From Rhodamnia argentea (Eukaryota; Streptophyta; Magnoliopsida; Myrtales; Myrtaceae), in the NCBI RefSeq assembly GCF_020921035.1, contig NC_063152.1, forward strand, positions 29,263,903-29,327,902: a DNA stretch of 64,000 bases, read 5' to 3'. A program made the position numbers and the translations under genes. Each line of letters begins with the position of its first letter. The first letter of the stretch is position 1. Below, in pieces: positions 48,185-58,042 of the stretch. The notes under the pieces were generated by a model. That model was not told where the DNA came from. It saw nothing but the letters and a program-made list of their open reading frames with translations, and did no database searches.

Positions 48185-48425
48185 AATACGAGTCGAAGCT
48201 TAAGGATTTCCCATAAACTTAGAGTGCTCATATCAACACTTTTGCTTAAGAAATCAATTTCTGGGTAGAAGTTGATTTTTCTATTTCTGCTTCTAAGCAA
48301 AAATTGATTTTTTGTACTTTTGGAAAGAGAAATTTTTTTTTTTACTTCTTTAAGTAGCTCCAAAAACTACTTTTGGAGCAAAAAAATACTACAAAAGTAG
48401 AAAAATGAAGTTGAGTAACCAAACG
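48185..48425. mobile_element. Probable MITE with 'aaaagtac' arms
   Basis: Phrases such as agaagttgatttttctattt and their inverses (aaaaagtag, acttttggagcaaaa) recur, and the right end reads gttgagtaaccaaacgaatc, a wording typical of small plant DNA elements. A partial arm of another MITE (gcttcgtttgtatcgtgg) lies just left, at 48067. Confidence 0.4.
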
Positions 48426-49813
48426 AATCTTTGCTCTAGAAGTTACGTTATTAAATGGATCTCTACTCTAGAAATATTATCATGCACGCCATTAGTTGGC
48501 AAAGAATGGAGGCCAACTTGAAATTCGTCTAATGTATGAGCTTGGCTGTCGTGCCGTACTCTTTTGCAAGGAAAAACAATTGAGGGATGCCCGAAACTGG
48601 GAAATTAGAAAAGTTCAAGGGCATCACAAAAAAACAGAACGAGACAAAAGCAGATAAATCGTTGTAAAATGTGAGGTGGGAAGAGGGTCGTTGGTCACGT
48701 GGGAAAGCGGTTTCGTCCACGTGACGTGGCCCCCCCGCCCAAAAAAAATAAAACAACGTAAGCGCGCAAAAAGAAAAAAGACAAAAAACGTTGTTTTCAC
48801 CACGCGCATCGAGCAAAACGTGCTCCAATATAATTACTTACTTTATTATTCCTAAATAATTTTAAAAAAAAAGAAGCCACCAAAACCAACTCGCTTAGCG
48901 TTTAATTAACTGATTAATCTAATCACATCGCGAGGGCCGGACGAAGGTGGATGAGCCGATCGAGGGTCGGGATGTGAACGTACCCCCTTCACGGGTACTC
49001 GTTCCCTAACCTTTTGCACTTATCCCCACACTTCTCGTCTTGTTAATTAATTGCGAATACTTAATTAGCTAATTAATCTCGGCATGTACTCATATGTGCT
49101 GTTACCGTCTTTATCCGATTTGATTTTTTTTTTTTGTCCATAGGAATTATCAAACTAGAGTTACTTGAAGAGGAGCGTAACTCGAGTCAAGCTGACTGGA
49201 AATTATTTGGACCATGCTGTCGGTTTTCACACATTGTCGCCTCGGGGGTGAAAATTGATAGATGTTGTATTAACATAGAACTGCCAATCTCGAGCTCAAC
49301 TCTTGCCTTACGAGTGAAGTGGGGCAATTTCCTCCGTTAATGAAAAAGATTCTCAAAGGGGAGGAAAAAACAGAAGAAGAAATATCGACGGAATTGCTTG
49401 ATTTCGAGAAGCAAAAGACGTTCTTGGCTGGGCACCCAATTGCCGTCACGGATGTTTCTACCGCACTGGCGTCGGCGAAGAGCTTTTGATCGAGCCGGCG
49501 GCGTCGGGGAAGGGCCGAGTTGAATGTTTTTTATACGAGAAACGTCGTTCGCGATGCGTTTGTGAAAATCAAGATGAAATGTGAATTCCAGGGCTGCCAC
49601 GTCACCGACGGATATTTGTTTTTGCCAAGATATTTATTCGTCTTTGCAAGAATGAGAGAAAACAAAATAAAAGAAAAAGAAAAAACAAAATAAAAGTACA
49701 CGTAATCAAGGCAGTATTGTAGTAGCGAGGCAGTGGTAACTGGTAACAATAACAAACGGGGGCAAACACGACGCCGGCTTTTGTTGCTGCCGATTTAATC
49801 GGCGGCCAATCCT

Positions 49814-50050
49814 ATGAACTCAACTAACCTCTCCTTTTGTCCACTCGCCCCAAACTCTCTCTCTCTCTCTCTCCCTCTCTCCCTCTCTCCTCGCTCTTTC
49901 TCTCTCATCTGCATCTGCATCTCCATCTCCTTCTCCTTCTCCATCTTCTTCACCTCCATCTCCATCTCCATCTGCTCCTTCTTCTTCCATTTCAGCTCCA
50001 ACTACACCCTAACTCTCTCTCTCTCTCTCTGCGAGAGTTCTATGGAATGA
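49814..50050 (+). promoter_or_regulatory. Upstream ORF overlapping the MYC2-like start codon
   Basis: An ATG at 49814 opens a 78-codon frame through the pyrimidine-rich leader. It ends in TGA at 50048-50050, overlapping the main ATG (50047-50049) as ATGA. A second in-frame ATG at 50042 gives a minimal two-residue uORF with the same stop. The peptide is a Ser/Leu/Phe/Ile-rich by-product of CT repeats, so any effect would come from translation of the frame rather than from the peptide. Whether the transcript includes 49814 is unknown. Confidence 0.45.
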
Positions 50051-52134
50051 CCGACTACCGGTTGGCGCCGCCGAGCATGAACCTGTGGACCGACGATAAC
50101 GCCTCCATGATGGAGGCCTTCATGTCCTCCGATCTCTCTTCCTTCTGGCCCACTCCTCCCCCTCTCCCCCCTCCTCCCGCTCCTCCCCAGCCCTCCTCCT
50201 CCGCCGCCTCCTCCGCCGCAGTCGCTGCCGCCGCCGCCGCCGCCCTCCCCGCCGCCCCCTTCAACCAGGACACCCTCCAGCACCGCCTCCAGACCCTTAT
50301 CGAGTCCACCTCCCGCTATCCCTGGACCTACGCCATCTTCTGGCAGTCCTCCTTCGACGGCTACCACGCCTCTGCCTCCGCCTCCTTGTCGTCCCCGACG
50401 ATCCCCGTCCTCGGCTGGGGCGACGGCTACTACAAGGGCGAGGAGGACAAGTCCAAGGGCAAGGCCAGGATCAGCGCCTCCTCCGCCGCCGAGCAGGAGC
50501 ACCGGAAGCGCGTGCTCCGCGAGCTCAACTCGCTCATCGCCGGGCCCTCCGCCACAGCCCCCGACGACGCCGTCGACGAGGAGGTCACCGACACGGAGTG
50601 GTTCTTCCTCGTCTCCATGACGCAGTCCTTCGGCAACGACGGCAGCTTGCCCGGCCAGGCCCTCTTCAATTCGAGCCCGATTTGGGTGTCTGGTGGGGAC
50701 CGCCTTGCGGACTGCGGCTGTGAGAGGGCCAAGCAGGGCCGGATTTTCGGGCTGCATACCATGGTCTGTGTGCCTGTGATCGGCGGGGTAGTCGAATTGG
50801 GCTCCACGGAGTTGATCTTCGAGAGCTCAGATCTGACGAACAAGGTTAGGAATTTGTTTAATTTCAACGGTGGGATGGAGTTAGGGTTTGGTGGAAATGG
50901 TAACGATCAGGGCGAGAGCGATCCTTCTTCGCTCTGGATCAATGATACACCGGGCACCGTCGAGGTCAAGGACAGCGCCGTCACGGGGGCGGCTGCCGTG
51001 GCAGGTTCTTCAAATTATAATGGTAGCAATCATGGTCATCATGGGTCTAAATCGATTCAATTCGAGAATAATCATGTTTTGAGTGGCATGAGCGAGAAAC
51101 CGAGCGCGACCCATCGGGACAATCCTCGCCACAATTACCAGCAGAACAATCAGCAGATGCAGGGCCAGAGCTTTTTCACCCGCGAGTTGAACTTCTCTGA
51201 GTTTGGGTTCGATGGGAGCAGTGCGAGGAACGGGAATTCACATCCCATGAAGCCGGAATCCGGCGAAATCTTGAGTTTTGGGGAGAGCAAGAGGGTTTCT
51301 TGCAATGGAAATGGGAATCTGTATTCTGGTCAGTCGCAGCTGACAGCGGTGGAAGAAAGTAAGAAGAGGAGGTCTCCTACTTCGCGTGGGAGCAATGAAG
51401 AAGGGATGCTCTCGTTCACTTCGGGCGTGATTTTGCCGTCCTCAGGGATGGTGAAATCGAGCGGAGGGGCGGGGGATTCTGATCATTCAGATCTCGAAGC
51501 CTCCGTTGTGAAGGAAGCTGATAGCAGCAGAGTCATTGAGCCGGAGAAAAGGCCGAGAAAGCGAGGTAGGAAACCTGCCAATGGCCGAGAGGAACCATTG
51601 AATCATGTTGAGGCCGAGAGGCAGAGGAGGGAGAAGCTCAACCAGCGGTTTTACGCGCTCCGGGCCGTGGTTCCTAATGTTTCCAAGATGGACAAAGCGT
51701 CACTCCTTGGCGACGCGATTTCATACATCAAGGAGCTGAACTCGAAGCTCCAGAGCACAGAATCTGACAAGGAGAATCTGCAGAAGCAATTGGAAGCCTT
51801 GAAGAAGGAATTAACGAGTAAGGACTCTCGGTCTGCTCTGCCCCAGAGCGATAAGGAACTCACTATCTCGAACAATCACGGTGCCAAGTTGATAGAATTG
51901 GACGTGGACGTGAAGATAATCGGATGGGATGTGATGATACGGATTCAAAGCAGCAAGAAGAACCACCCTGCTGCGAAGCTAATGCAAGCCCTAATGGAGC
52001 TGGATCTTGACGTGCATCACGCCAGCGTCTCCGTGGTGAATGACTTGATGATCCAACAGGCGACTGTGAAGATGGGAAGTCGGATTTACACACAGGATCA
52101 GCTGAGGGTGGCGTTGTCGTCCAAAATAGGATAA
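50047..52134 (+). CDS. MYC2: MYC2-like bHLH transcription factor
   Basis: An intronless frame of 695 residues starting MTDYRL, the start seen in Arabidopsis MYC2; absence of introns is also typical. Order: N-terminal [20 protein letters not shown]; a Pro/Ser/Ala-rich linker with an Ala run; the JAZ-interaction domain from residue 76 ([11 protein letters not shown]) through [12 protein letters not shown] (W124 onward); an acidic activation stretch around 173-195 ([15 protein letters not shown]); the bHLH domain with [16 protein letters not shown] from about 520; a leucine-zipper-like extension; and an ACT-like C-terminal domain. By family knowledge it is the main nuclear activator of jasmonate responses. 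It binds G-box DNA and is held back by JAZ repressors until jasmonoyl-isoleucine triggers their degradation. The Ala- and Pro-rich linker is longer than in Arabidopsis. An upstream frame overlaps the start. Confidence 0.95.
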   Translation: MTDYRLAPPSMNLWTDDNASMMEAFMSSDLSSFWPTPPPLPPPPAPPQPSSSAASSAAVAAAAAAALPAAPFNQDTLQHRLQTLIESTSRYPWTYAIFWQSSFDGYHASASASLSSPTIPVLGWGDGYYKGEEDKSKGKARISASSAAEQEHRKRVLRELNSLIAGPSATAPDDAVDEEVTDTEWFFLVSMTQSFGNDGSLPGQALFNSSPIWVSGGDRLADCGCERAKQGRIFGLHTMVCVPVIGGVVELGSTELIFESSDLTNKVRNLFNFNGGMELGFGGNGNDQGESDPSSLWINDTPGTVEVKDSAVTGAAAVAGSSNYNGSNHGHHGSKSIQFENNHVLSGMSEKPSATHRDNPRHNYQQNNQQMQGQSFFTRELNFSEFGFDGSSARNGNSHPMKPESGEILSFGESKRVSCNGNGNLYSGQSQLTAVEESKKRRSPTSRGSNEEGMLSFTSGVILPSSGMVKSSGGAGDSDHSDLEASVVKEADSSRVIEPEKRPRKRGRKPANGREEPLNHVEAERQRREKLNQRFYALRAVVPNVSKMDKASLLGDAISYIKELNSKLQSTESDKENLQKQLEALKKELTSKDSRSALPQSDKELTISNNHGAKLIELDVDVKIIGWDVMIRIQSSKKNHPAAKLMQALMELDLDVHHASVSVVNDLMIQQATVKMGSRIYTQDQLRVALSSKIG

Positions 52135-52756
52135 GCCTGTTAGAAGTAGAGGGAGTAATGATGATTAAGCAGTATGAAAAGAGCTTGCCGGTGTTTGATT
52201 CATCGACGCCAATAATCAGGGGCCGGGATATTTTAAGGCTCCCGGCACGGCAAGTTCCGAAGCAAAAGCTGCTATGGGTTGCTTGTTCCTCTTGTAGTTC
52301 CTAGTGTAGCCTTGTAGTGTTTCTTATTAGGTACTTCTGATTGTGGAGCAGTGAGAGATATGAAACAAGGTGTAATTGTTGTCGAAGACAAAAAGGCTCC
52401 CGGTCGAGTTTGTAGCATTTTCCCGTCGGGTCGATTGTCTACCTCGTCTTCTATGTATATAGATTATATTTGAAGCTGATAACACATGAGGCTTCAGGCA
52501 TGCGGTGCTGTTCTTGTTTGGTCACGAGAAACCTCGTTCTTCCATTGCAATTGTACTGTTTTTGTCTCATTCATCTGCATCAGATTTGATCTCTCATGTT
52601 TTGGCCACAATGAGGGAAGAATTCCTGCCCATGAGCTTTTTATGGTAAATGGCAGAGTGAAGCAGGATGGTCTTTGCTTTGCAAAATTGTCACTTTTCTG
52701 CTCAGCTTTGGCCTCATTTTCTGTTTGTTGGAGTAATTAAATATTAAACTGCACTT

Positions 52757-52978
52757 TCATCTAACAGCTTAAACTTTTAGAACAGTTGGTTGTTGTCCCA
52801 TCAAATTTTTCATGATATCAGAGTAAAATGTCCCGAGTTCAAATCTTTGCCTTTTCAAATTTAGTAAATCAGGCATGCTTTCATCTGCTATTTGCCTTTT
52901 CAAATTTAGTAAATCGCGTTTTCATTTAACAGTTTAAATTCTTAGAAGAGTTAGCTATGGTCCCATCAAATCTTTCAC
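52757..52978. repeat. Diverged direct duplication, period about 167 bp
   Basis: The block catctaacagcttaaac... tcccatcaaattt (52757-52811) recurs with changes at 52924-52978. The phrase gccttttcaaatttagtaaa occurs at about 52850 and 52898. This looks like a local duplication within an old repeat. Confidence 0.65.
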
Positions 52979-53741
52979 TATTTACGTCTCGCTCACTTAG
53001 ACATGTGTGGATAGGTTTGAGAAATGATTCGAGCACGTGCAGTTGTAGAGGAGAGGAGGCATGACCCAGAACATCCATTCATGTCCTGGAAAATGAAATC
53101 TTGTTATCTTTTGAACCAATTTTGGACGGAGATGTTTCTGATGTCCAGAAACATCGTGGCTTGAGCAATGGCACACACACTCCTGATGATAACGTTGAAG
53201 AAATAGAAACGTGCAAAATGCCTGCCGCTCATATGGGGCCAGCCACGCGAAAGCCAATCGCTTCAGCTTAAGAGGGAGGGGAGAAGAAAAAGACACAAAA
53301 ACCCCCCCAAAGATCATCACGAGAAAGTCCCAAAAGAAGAGTGGGTAAAGCGCTTTTCTTTTTGAGTTTCTCCTGTTTGTATGACTGATGCTTGAGCTAA
53401 AATACACCTCCCACTTGCACAAAAGTGGTATCAGCTGATCTGTGCCTTTCTTTCTTTTTTCTTTTGTTGGGGTTCAAAGATGACTTTGATTTTTTACTTT
53501 CTCATGCAGTTTTATAAGCCTGGGGGAGGAAGTTGAACTGGTTTGTGCATTGTTGGTGTTTTAATCTTTCATCCTCCCACTTCTCAAAGCTCACTCGGTC
53601 CTATAAAAAACTTTGTCAGAAGATTGTTTGGAGTGTAAGAGATATAGGGTTTCAAAAGAATCAAAGGGAAAGAGAAGAAGATCTGAAGAAGGAAAAATCC
53701 TAGGGCAAATTGCCAAGAATATCGAGAAAAATAGCATCTTT

Positions 53742-53939
53742 TTTTTCTTTTTTTTAAACCAAGGATCCACCTCCTTTCGGCCGACAGCCTAATCGGGGCG
53801 TCAGTACCTCGGGGGAGGCTAGCCCAGGACCCTACCACTAGGACCCCTCACTTAAGAAGTTAGCAACTGCGTGATTTGAACCTGTTCCTTCGGCGATGAG
53901 ATAGTAAGGCCCAACCAACGCAGCTACTCACTGGTGGGT
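53742..53939 (-). mobile_element. tRNA-derived SINE with 16-bp target duplication
   Basis: Perfect direct repeats GAAAAATAGCATCTTT flank the element at 53726-53741 and 53940-53955. On the minus strand the head reads gtagctgcgttggttgg (A-box-like), then ggttcaaatcacg (B-box-like) about 45 nt later, followed by a body and an A-rich tail interrupted by G (next to 53742). This is the complete anatomy of a SINE of about 198 bp, moved by LINE enzymes from elsewhere. The perfect duplication suggests a recent insertion. Confidence 0.85.
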
Positions 53940-54349
53940 GAAAAATAGCATCTTTGACCGGGCAAGAGGTGAATAATCTGCAAAACTTTACTGCAAAATC
54001 AAGTGACTTTACAGGTAATTTGAGATGAAAGGAAAAAGATAAACAGAGAGCAGGGCAATGGGGGATAGGTGCAATGTTCCCCACCAAAATGTTTTTGCAA
54101 GAAGGTAAACGATTCCATTATTCGCTTGATCCTCAACTTTATTGGGTTACAATATCTTCTTGGCAAAAGCTTTAGAGATTCATGCATATAAGTCCTGATT
54201 CGTTTAGACAAAGTTAAGCAGAACATTAGGTCGGTGATTCTCCGGTTAAACAATTCCCCGGTCCGAATTCCTGTTATTTCTTTCCCCTTTGTCCATTCGT
54301 TTCGAATCACAAGAGAATAAAGCTTGCAACTTTGAATCTGCTTTTCCTT

Positions 54350-55350
54350 ATTTCTATCTAAGTTTTCTTCTTCCATTGCCTCATGCACTGATTCCTTCAG
54401 AGGGTCTCCTGATAATATACAGACCATAAGAAAGCATCTAAAAGGCCTCACAGCAAAAACAGCAGCAACAAATAAATCGCAGGGGACTCCAATCTCCGAA
54501 AAAACTAGAAGCAATCCAAGAACTGCCAAACATGGTTTGCGGGTCATTCTTCTCTTTCCTCATGTTTGATTCCAATTCCTTCTTGGCATGGGGGTCATGC
54601 ATATGCCGTCTCCGACAAATGGAAAATGCTAAAAGAAAAGGAATTTTCTGTCATAAGAGTAAGACAGCCTACCAGATAATATATTCAATATGCGTAGACA
54701 TTCGCACAAGTTCTAAGAAAGCCTCGTCACGAAGGGGCCTGTGCGGCATTTTTATATGCAACGGTTTGATCTTTTGTGCTTATATATTTCATCAAGCTTA
54801 ATCAAGCTCTCGACGTGCTCGTGGAGAAAATGGAGTACTGCAATGTTTGCTGCTAGAGATGTTCTCATGTCGTTTACCTTGTGCTACTCTTCCATCTTAT
54901 ATTCCTTTAATGTCCAGAGAATGAATTCTCAGCCTGCCTCACCGTTTCCAGATGCTTGAATTGTTTCTTGGATAATCTCAGGGTGCTAGCTATACATCTC
55001 TCTGTTGACCAGCAATTTTTAACAGCTCAGATCTTTTGATCTCTCTTGACCTTGTCTCAAGGATATGCATCCAGAAAGCAAACTAAAAATTCGTGTCTTC
55101 AGAAGCTTCTTCACAACCAGTATTCCACAAAAACAAAGAGAAAACACAATTTTAAATGGTGATACAGAGGATGCTATTTGTTGTATGGCCAGCTCAGGAA
55201 GTTCCAATCCAGAGTGGCAACTTTGACTTCCAACTCCATAATTAGGCCTTGCAATGTTTGAACAAAGGATCTGTTTTTCAGCTGTCAAATCCTCATTTGA
55301 CCTGTGTCCCTCCAGCCAAAGCCGAGCTAGCTTTTGCTTCTTTTAACCAC
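54350..55350 (-). other. Unassigned coding-like segments (possible gene remnant)
   Basis: Three minus-strand stretches look protein-coding. One at about 55340-55020 gives ...RLWLEGHRSNEDLTAEK..., then a hydrophobic stretch (SPFKIVFSLCFCGILVV) and a basic tail. Another, at about 54625-54490, contains RRRHMHDPHAKKELESNMRK and NDPQTMFGSSW. A third, at about 54410-54330 after a possible acceptor, contains DPLKESVHEAMEEENLDRNK. They lie in different frames, and I see no complete exon set or start; the promoter of the plus-strand gene at 55550 crowds their upstream side. They may be exons of a gene I cannot assemble, or the remains of one. I do not recognise the family. Confidence 0.3.
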
Positions 55351-55392
55351 CCGCAGAATTTCCTCCATCATCACCACCACAACCACCACCAC

Positions 55393-55398
55393 CACGTG
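55393..55398. promoter_or_regulatory. G-box (CACGTG)
   Basis: A palindromic CACGTG lies 37 bp upstream of the TATA box and 157 bp upstream of the ATG of the small gene at 55550. This is the kind of site bound by bHLH and bZIP factors. Confidence 0.5.
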
Positions 55399-55429
55399 AT
55401 CATGAACCCATCTCTTCTCTGATTCCCAT

Positions 55430-55436
55430 TATAAAA
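55430..55436 (+). promoter_or_regulatory. TATA box
   Basis: TATAAAA, 120 bp before the ATG at 55550. Confidence 0.6.
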
Positions 55437-55549
55437 TCTCAACATCACCGTGCATTACCAATCCTCGTTCCTGTTTTTTTACACCTCCCTCCTTGAAGGG
55501 AAATTTGCAAGCTTTTTGAAAAAAGGGAAAAAGTGAAAATTCACTAGCC

Positions 55550-55915
55550 ATGAGTCTCAATTGCCTCACATGCCAAGCCCAGAGAAGGGTAGATTTAGAC
55601 TTGGACTATGGCTGTGTTGATCACGAAGAGCCTCGCCATTTGTGTTGTGTCATGGTAGATAGGAACTGGTCAGGCCCTTTGGCCTCACCATCCTATGAGA
55701 AGAAGATATCTAGAAGTGGGCTTCTCGGGCCTCGCACGAAGAAGGCGAAAAAGGGCCAACGCCGGCTGTGGGGCACCGGGGCCTCCTCCTTTGGGGACAA
55801 GCCGATGGCCGGCTCGGGGGAGGCGAGGCTGGTGCGGAGCAGCGGGATGAGGAGGGATTGGAGCTTCGAGGATTTGAGAAAGAGGAGGGATGAGAAGAGC
55901 AAAAGCAGGAGATGA
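55550..55915 (+). CDS. Small conserved plant protein of unknown function
   Basis: A single exon of 121 residues beginning MSLNCLTCQAQRR, with a good promoter (G-box and TATA box) and a clear stop. The N-terminus carries cysteines C5 and C8. The middle is basic (RTKKAKKGQRR). The C-terminus reads RLVRSSGMRRDWSFEDLRKR, a motif I recall from a family of small uncharacterised plant proteins with the same MSLNCLTC start. There is no signal peptide or membrane segment. The coding sequence is more GC-rich than its surroundings toward the 3' end. I can give no function. Conserved Cys near the N-terminus could be lipidated or bind metal, but that is a guess. Confidence 0.75.
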   Translation: MSLNCLTCQAQRRVDLDLDYGCVDHEEPRHLCCVMVDRNWSGPLASPSYEKKISRSGLLGPRTKKAKKGQRRLWGTGASSFGDKPMAGSGEARLVRSSGMRRDWSFEDLRKRRDEKSKSRR

Positions 55916-56649
55916 TGCCGAAGATTTTCCCTAATGTCCAGACTCTGTTTTCTTCCCCATCATTTGGTTCCGATAATCCATCTTCTGTTCATTTGTTCGT
56001 CCTACTTTCGGCATTCTTTACATATCAATTCACATCCCGCCTATCTTTTACGCCATACTTCTTTTTAGCTTCGGCACTTTTACACATGAATGGTATTCGA
56101 ACGGGGAAGCCCCCGGTTCGGATCGAAGTCAGCTTTCTGATTTTATACATCTCCGAAGAGACGAACGAGATCCCGGAAACGAAATGTGAGAACTTAGAAG
56201 CGCCGTTCAAGTTAGTAATACCAGAAACCTGGTTGGTGTTAGCAAAAGGCATGGAGTCTGCTTTTAAGCTTTAAAGCAGGGTGACCATCAATACGTCTGT
56301 TGAGGCTTCTAGGACAGGCCTCAAATTGTCAACCAGTGACAATAAAGGATTTGGCTGGGGCGAGCAATTAAATCTCTCTCTCCCTCTTTCTTCACAGGAA
56401 GGGTGAAATCGAGCTAAGTGGGGTAGGGCCATCATATTGTTGGTGTGGTGGGGACATGGATAGGATCTCTCCGACTGATTGCCCAAAAAGAATCATCTTT
56501 GATTCGTCCAGCCTCCCTCGCCCTTTTCTTGGCTGAACAAATTGGTCGATGAATGGCATCAACACCACCAACATGGCTGTCACATCCACGTCAAATCTGG
56601 GAAATGATGCTAAATCCTTCACGGGGATAGATTCTTTCGGTTTAAGGTT

Positions 56650-57430
56650 GCATTTGAGAGAGCGTTTGGGAAAAAATGTTTGTATAAATGCAGTTTTCCA
56701 AATGCAGAAGACTATATAAACTAAAGCGTTTTCGCGCGAACAGCATCAGACAAAGCGTTATTGAAAACTATATGGGAAATCAAACTTTGGTTTAATTACC
56801 GTTTTGAAAAGATACCACCTGTAAAGTACTATAGTGAAAGGAAAAACAAAAAAAAAGGTCCCCGACAACCTCGGTAGCTTAGGTGAAGCTTGAACGCTCA
56901 GGCGGCTCCTCGTCGCCGAAGTTGCATGACCCTAGGCGAGGCGATGAGAGGTGATGTTGAGGTCGTGCGACCTTAGGCATGCCACAGTTGGGAATAGTGA
57001 AGAGGCATATCTAGAACAAAGGTGAGCTTAGGCGGTAGACTGCTGAGGTTGCGTGACTAGGTGAGCCTTGATCTTAGAGAGTGTTTGCACGACCCTCATC
57101 GCACGACGAAGCGAGCCTCGACAATTGAGCCACATTTGGGAACAACAACGAGCCGAGGTGAGCTCATGCGATTGGCCATTGAGATCAAGCAATCAGGTCA
57201 CGCGACCAAGTCGGTGTCGATGCGTGACCCTTGTCACCCGAGCAAGTTGGCCTTGACCTTGTCCACCCTCGTGCGACAGGTGGTGACCCTCGGTGAGCTT
57301 CAAGCTACTATGAATGTTGGTAAACCCTAGCTTGTAGAGAGACGATGAAAATTCATTTCACTTAGGGATAAAAAAGGGACACGAAAATATTAGGGAGGGC
57401 AAGATTGGAATAGAAAGTATTGCTATACAC
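56650..57430. mobile_element. Probable non-autonomous element with GC-rich centre
   Basis: An A/T-rich left part (agagcgtttgggaaaaaatg and aaatgcagttttccaaatgc) is followed by a GC-rich block (56870-57330) full of degenerate gcgacc / ggtcgtgcgacc phrases, then A/T-rich sequence. The frame at 57061-57330 inside the block is not a gene. The exact ends are not clear. Confidence 0.4.
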
Positions 57431-57437
57431 ACTCTAA

Positions 57438-57648
57438 GATTCTATTTGTTTCGCCGAAAATGGATATATATTATCGCTTACCAAATTAATTGAAAGAAAA
57501 AAAAACCCATCGTCCACCCAAAATATTTGATAAATCATTGTTGATGATGAAAACATTTCTTGCCAACTAATCATTTCCAGTGATACAAGTGATCCTTTTT
57601 ATGAAAATTAATTATAGATCATTCATATTTCGCGAAATAAACAGAGCC
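57438..57648. mobile_element. Tourist-like (PIF/Harbinger) MITE
   Basis: The left end gattctatttgtttcg and the right end reverse-complemented (ggctctgtttatttcg) are inverted copies. The element is 211 bp and flanked on both sides by TAA, the target duplication typical of PIF/Harbinger. There is no coding capacity. Confidence 0.7.
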
Positions 57649-57944
57649 TAAGTAATCATTTCGAGCTGCTGCAGTTTAGTATGTCAAGTAGAACGGATTT
57701 CATCAAATGTTTCTGCATCTAGCATCGCCTCTTCTTATTTCGAACGATAACATCTCTCTCCTGTATATAGGCTTTCGAGGGATCGATGGTCGGGAGATGC
57801 ACTCTTTCTTCACAGCATGAGACGTTTGAGGTCTACCCGACCCGACTAATTCCATGGTCGCTACGCAATCATCCCATTTACGTGCATCGGATAAGATTTC
57901 ACCTACGGAACTACGGTCCGTGTCCTAACAACCCCACCACCCCC

Positions 57945-57963
57945 CTCTCTCTCTCTCTCTCTC
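57945..57963. repeat. (CT)n microsatellite
   Basis: About nine CT units. A second, longer tract follows at 58019-58042. Confidence 0.9.
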
Positions 57964-58018
57964 ACATTGGCTTAAGGCCTCTATCGTCTTTCTCATGCTA
58001 ATTGTTGGTGGGCCCCCC

Positions 58019-58042
58019 TCCTCTCTCTCTCTCTCTCTCTCT
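58019..58042. repeat. (CT)n microsatellite
   Basis: Twelve CT units, about 55 bp after the previous tract. Confidence 0.9.

Larger units (their letters stand above)
39652..49813. other. Gene-free, repeat-rich region
   Basis: About 10 kb with no gene I can support. It contains a possible tRNA-derived SINE (about 40222-40513), a 21-bp tandem pair near 41600, inverted-repeat pieces with a GC-rich block (about 42200-42740), a further repeat at 42955-43270, a plastid trnA insert (about 46010-46240), a hAT/Tourist-style MITE (46488-46734), a Mutator-like MITE (46877-47077) and partial MITE arms near 48065 and 48185-48425. Frames at 43574-43966 and 44550-45005 are GC-rich but overlap on both strands and show no domain. 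Confidence 0.6.
52135..55392. other. Intergenic region downstream of MYC2
   Basis: It holds the MYC2 3' flank, a diverged direct duplication (52757-52978), a SINE (53742-53939) and coding-like minus-strand segments (54350-55350, listed separately). Nothing else here has a recognisable signature. Confidence 0.6.

Noticed and set aside
49837-52134. A 765-codon frame for the MYC2-like gene
   Set aside because: Its first 70 codons are CT-repeat leader and begin with TTG. The start at 50047 matches the family N-terminus MTDYRL.
57061-57330. An 89-codon frame in GC-rich DNA
   Set aside because: It lies inside a repeat of degenerate gcgacc phrases.
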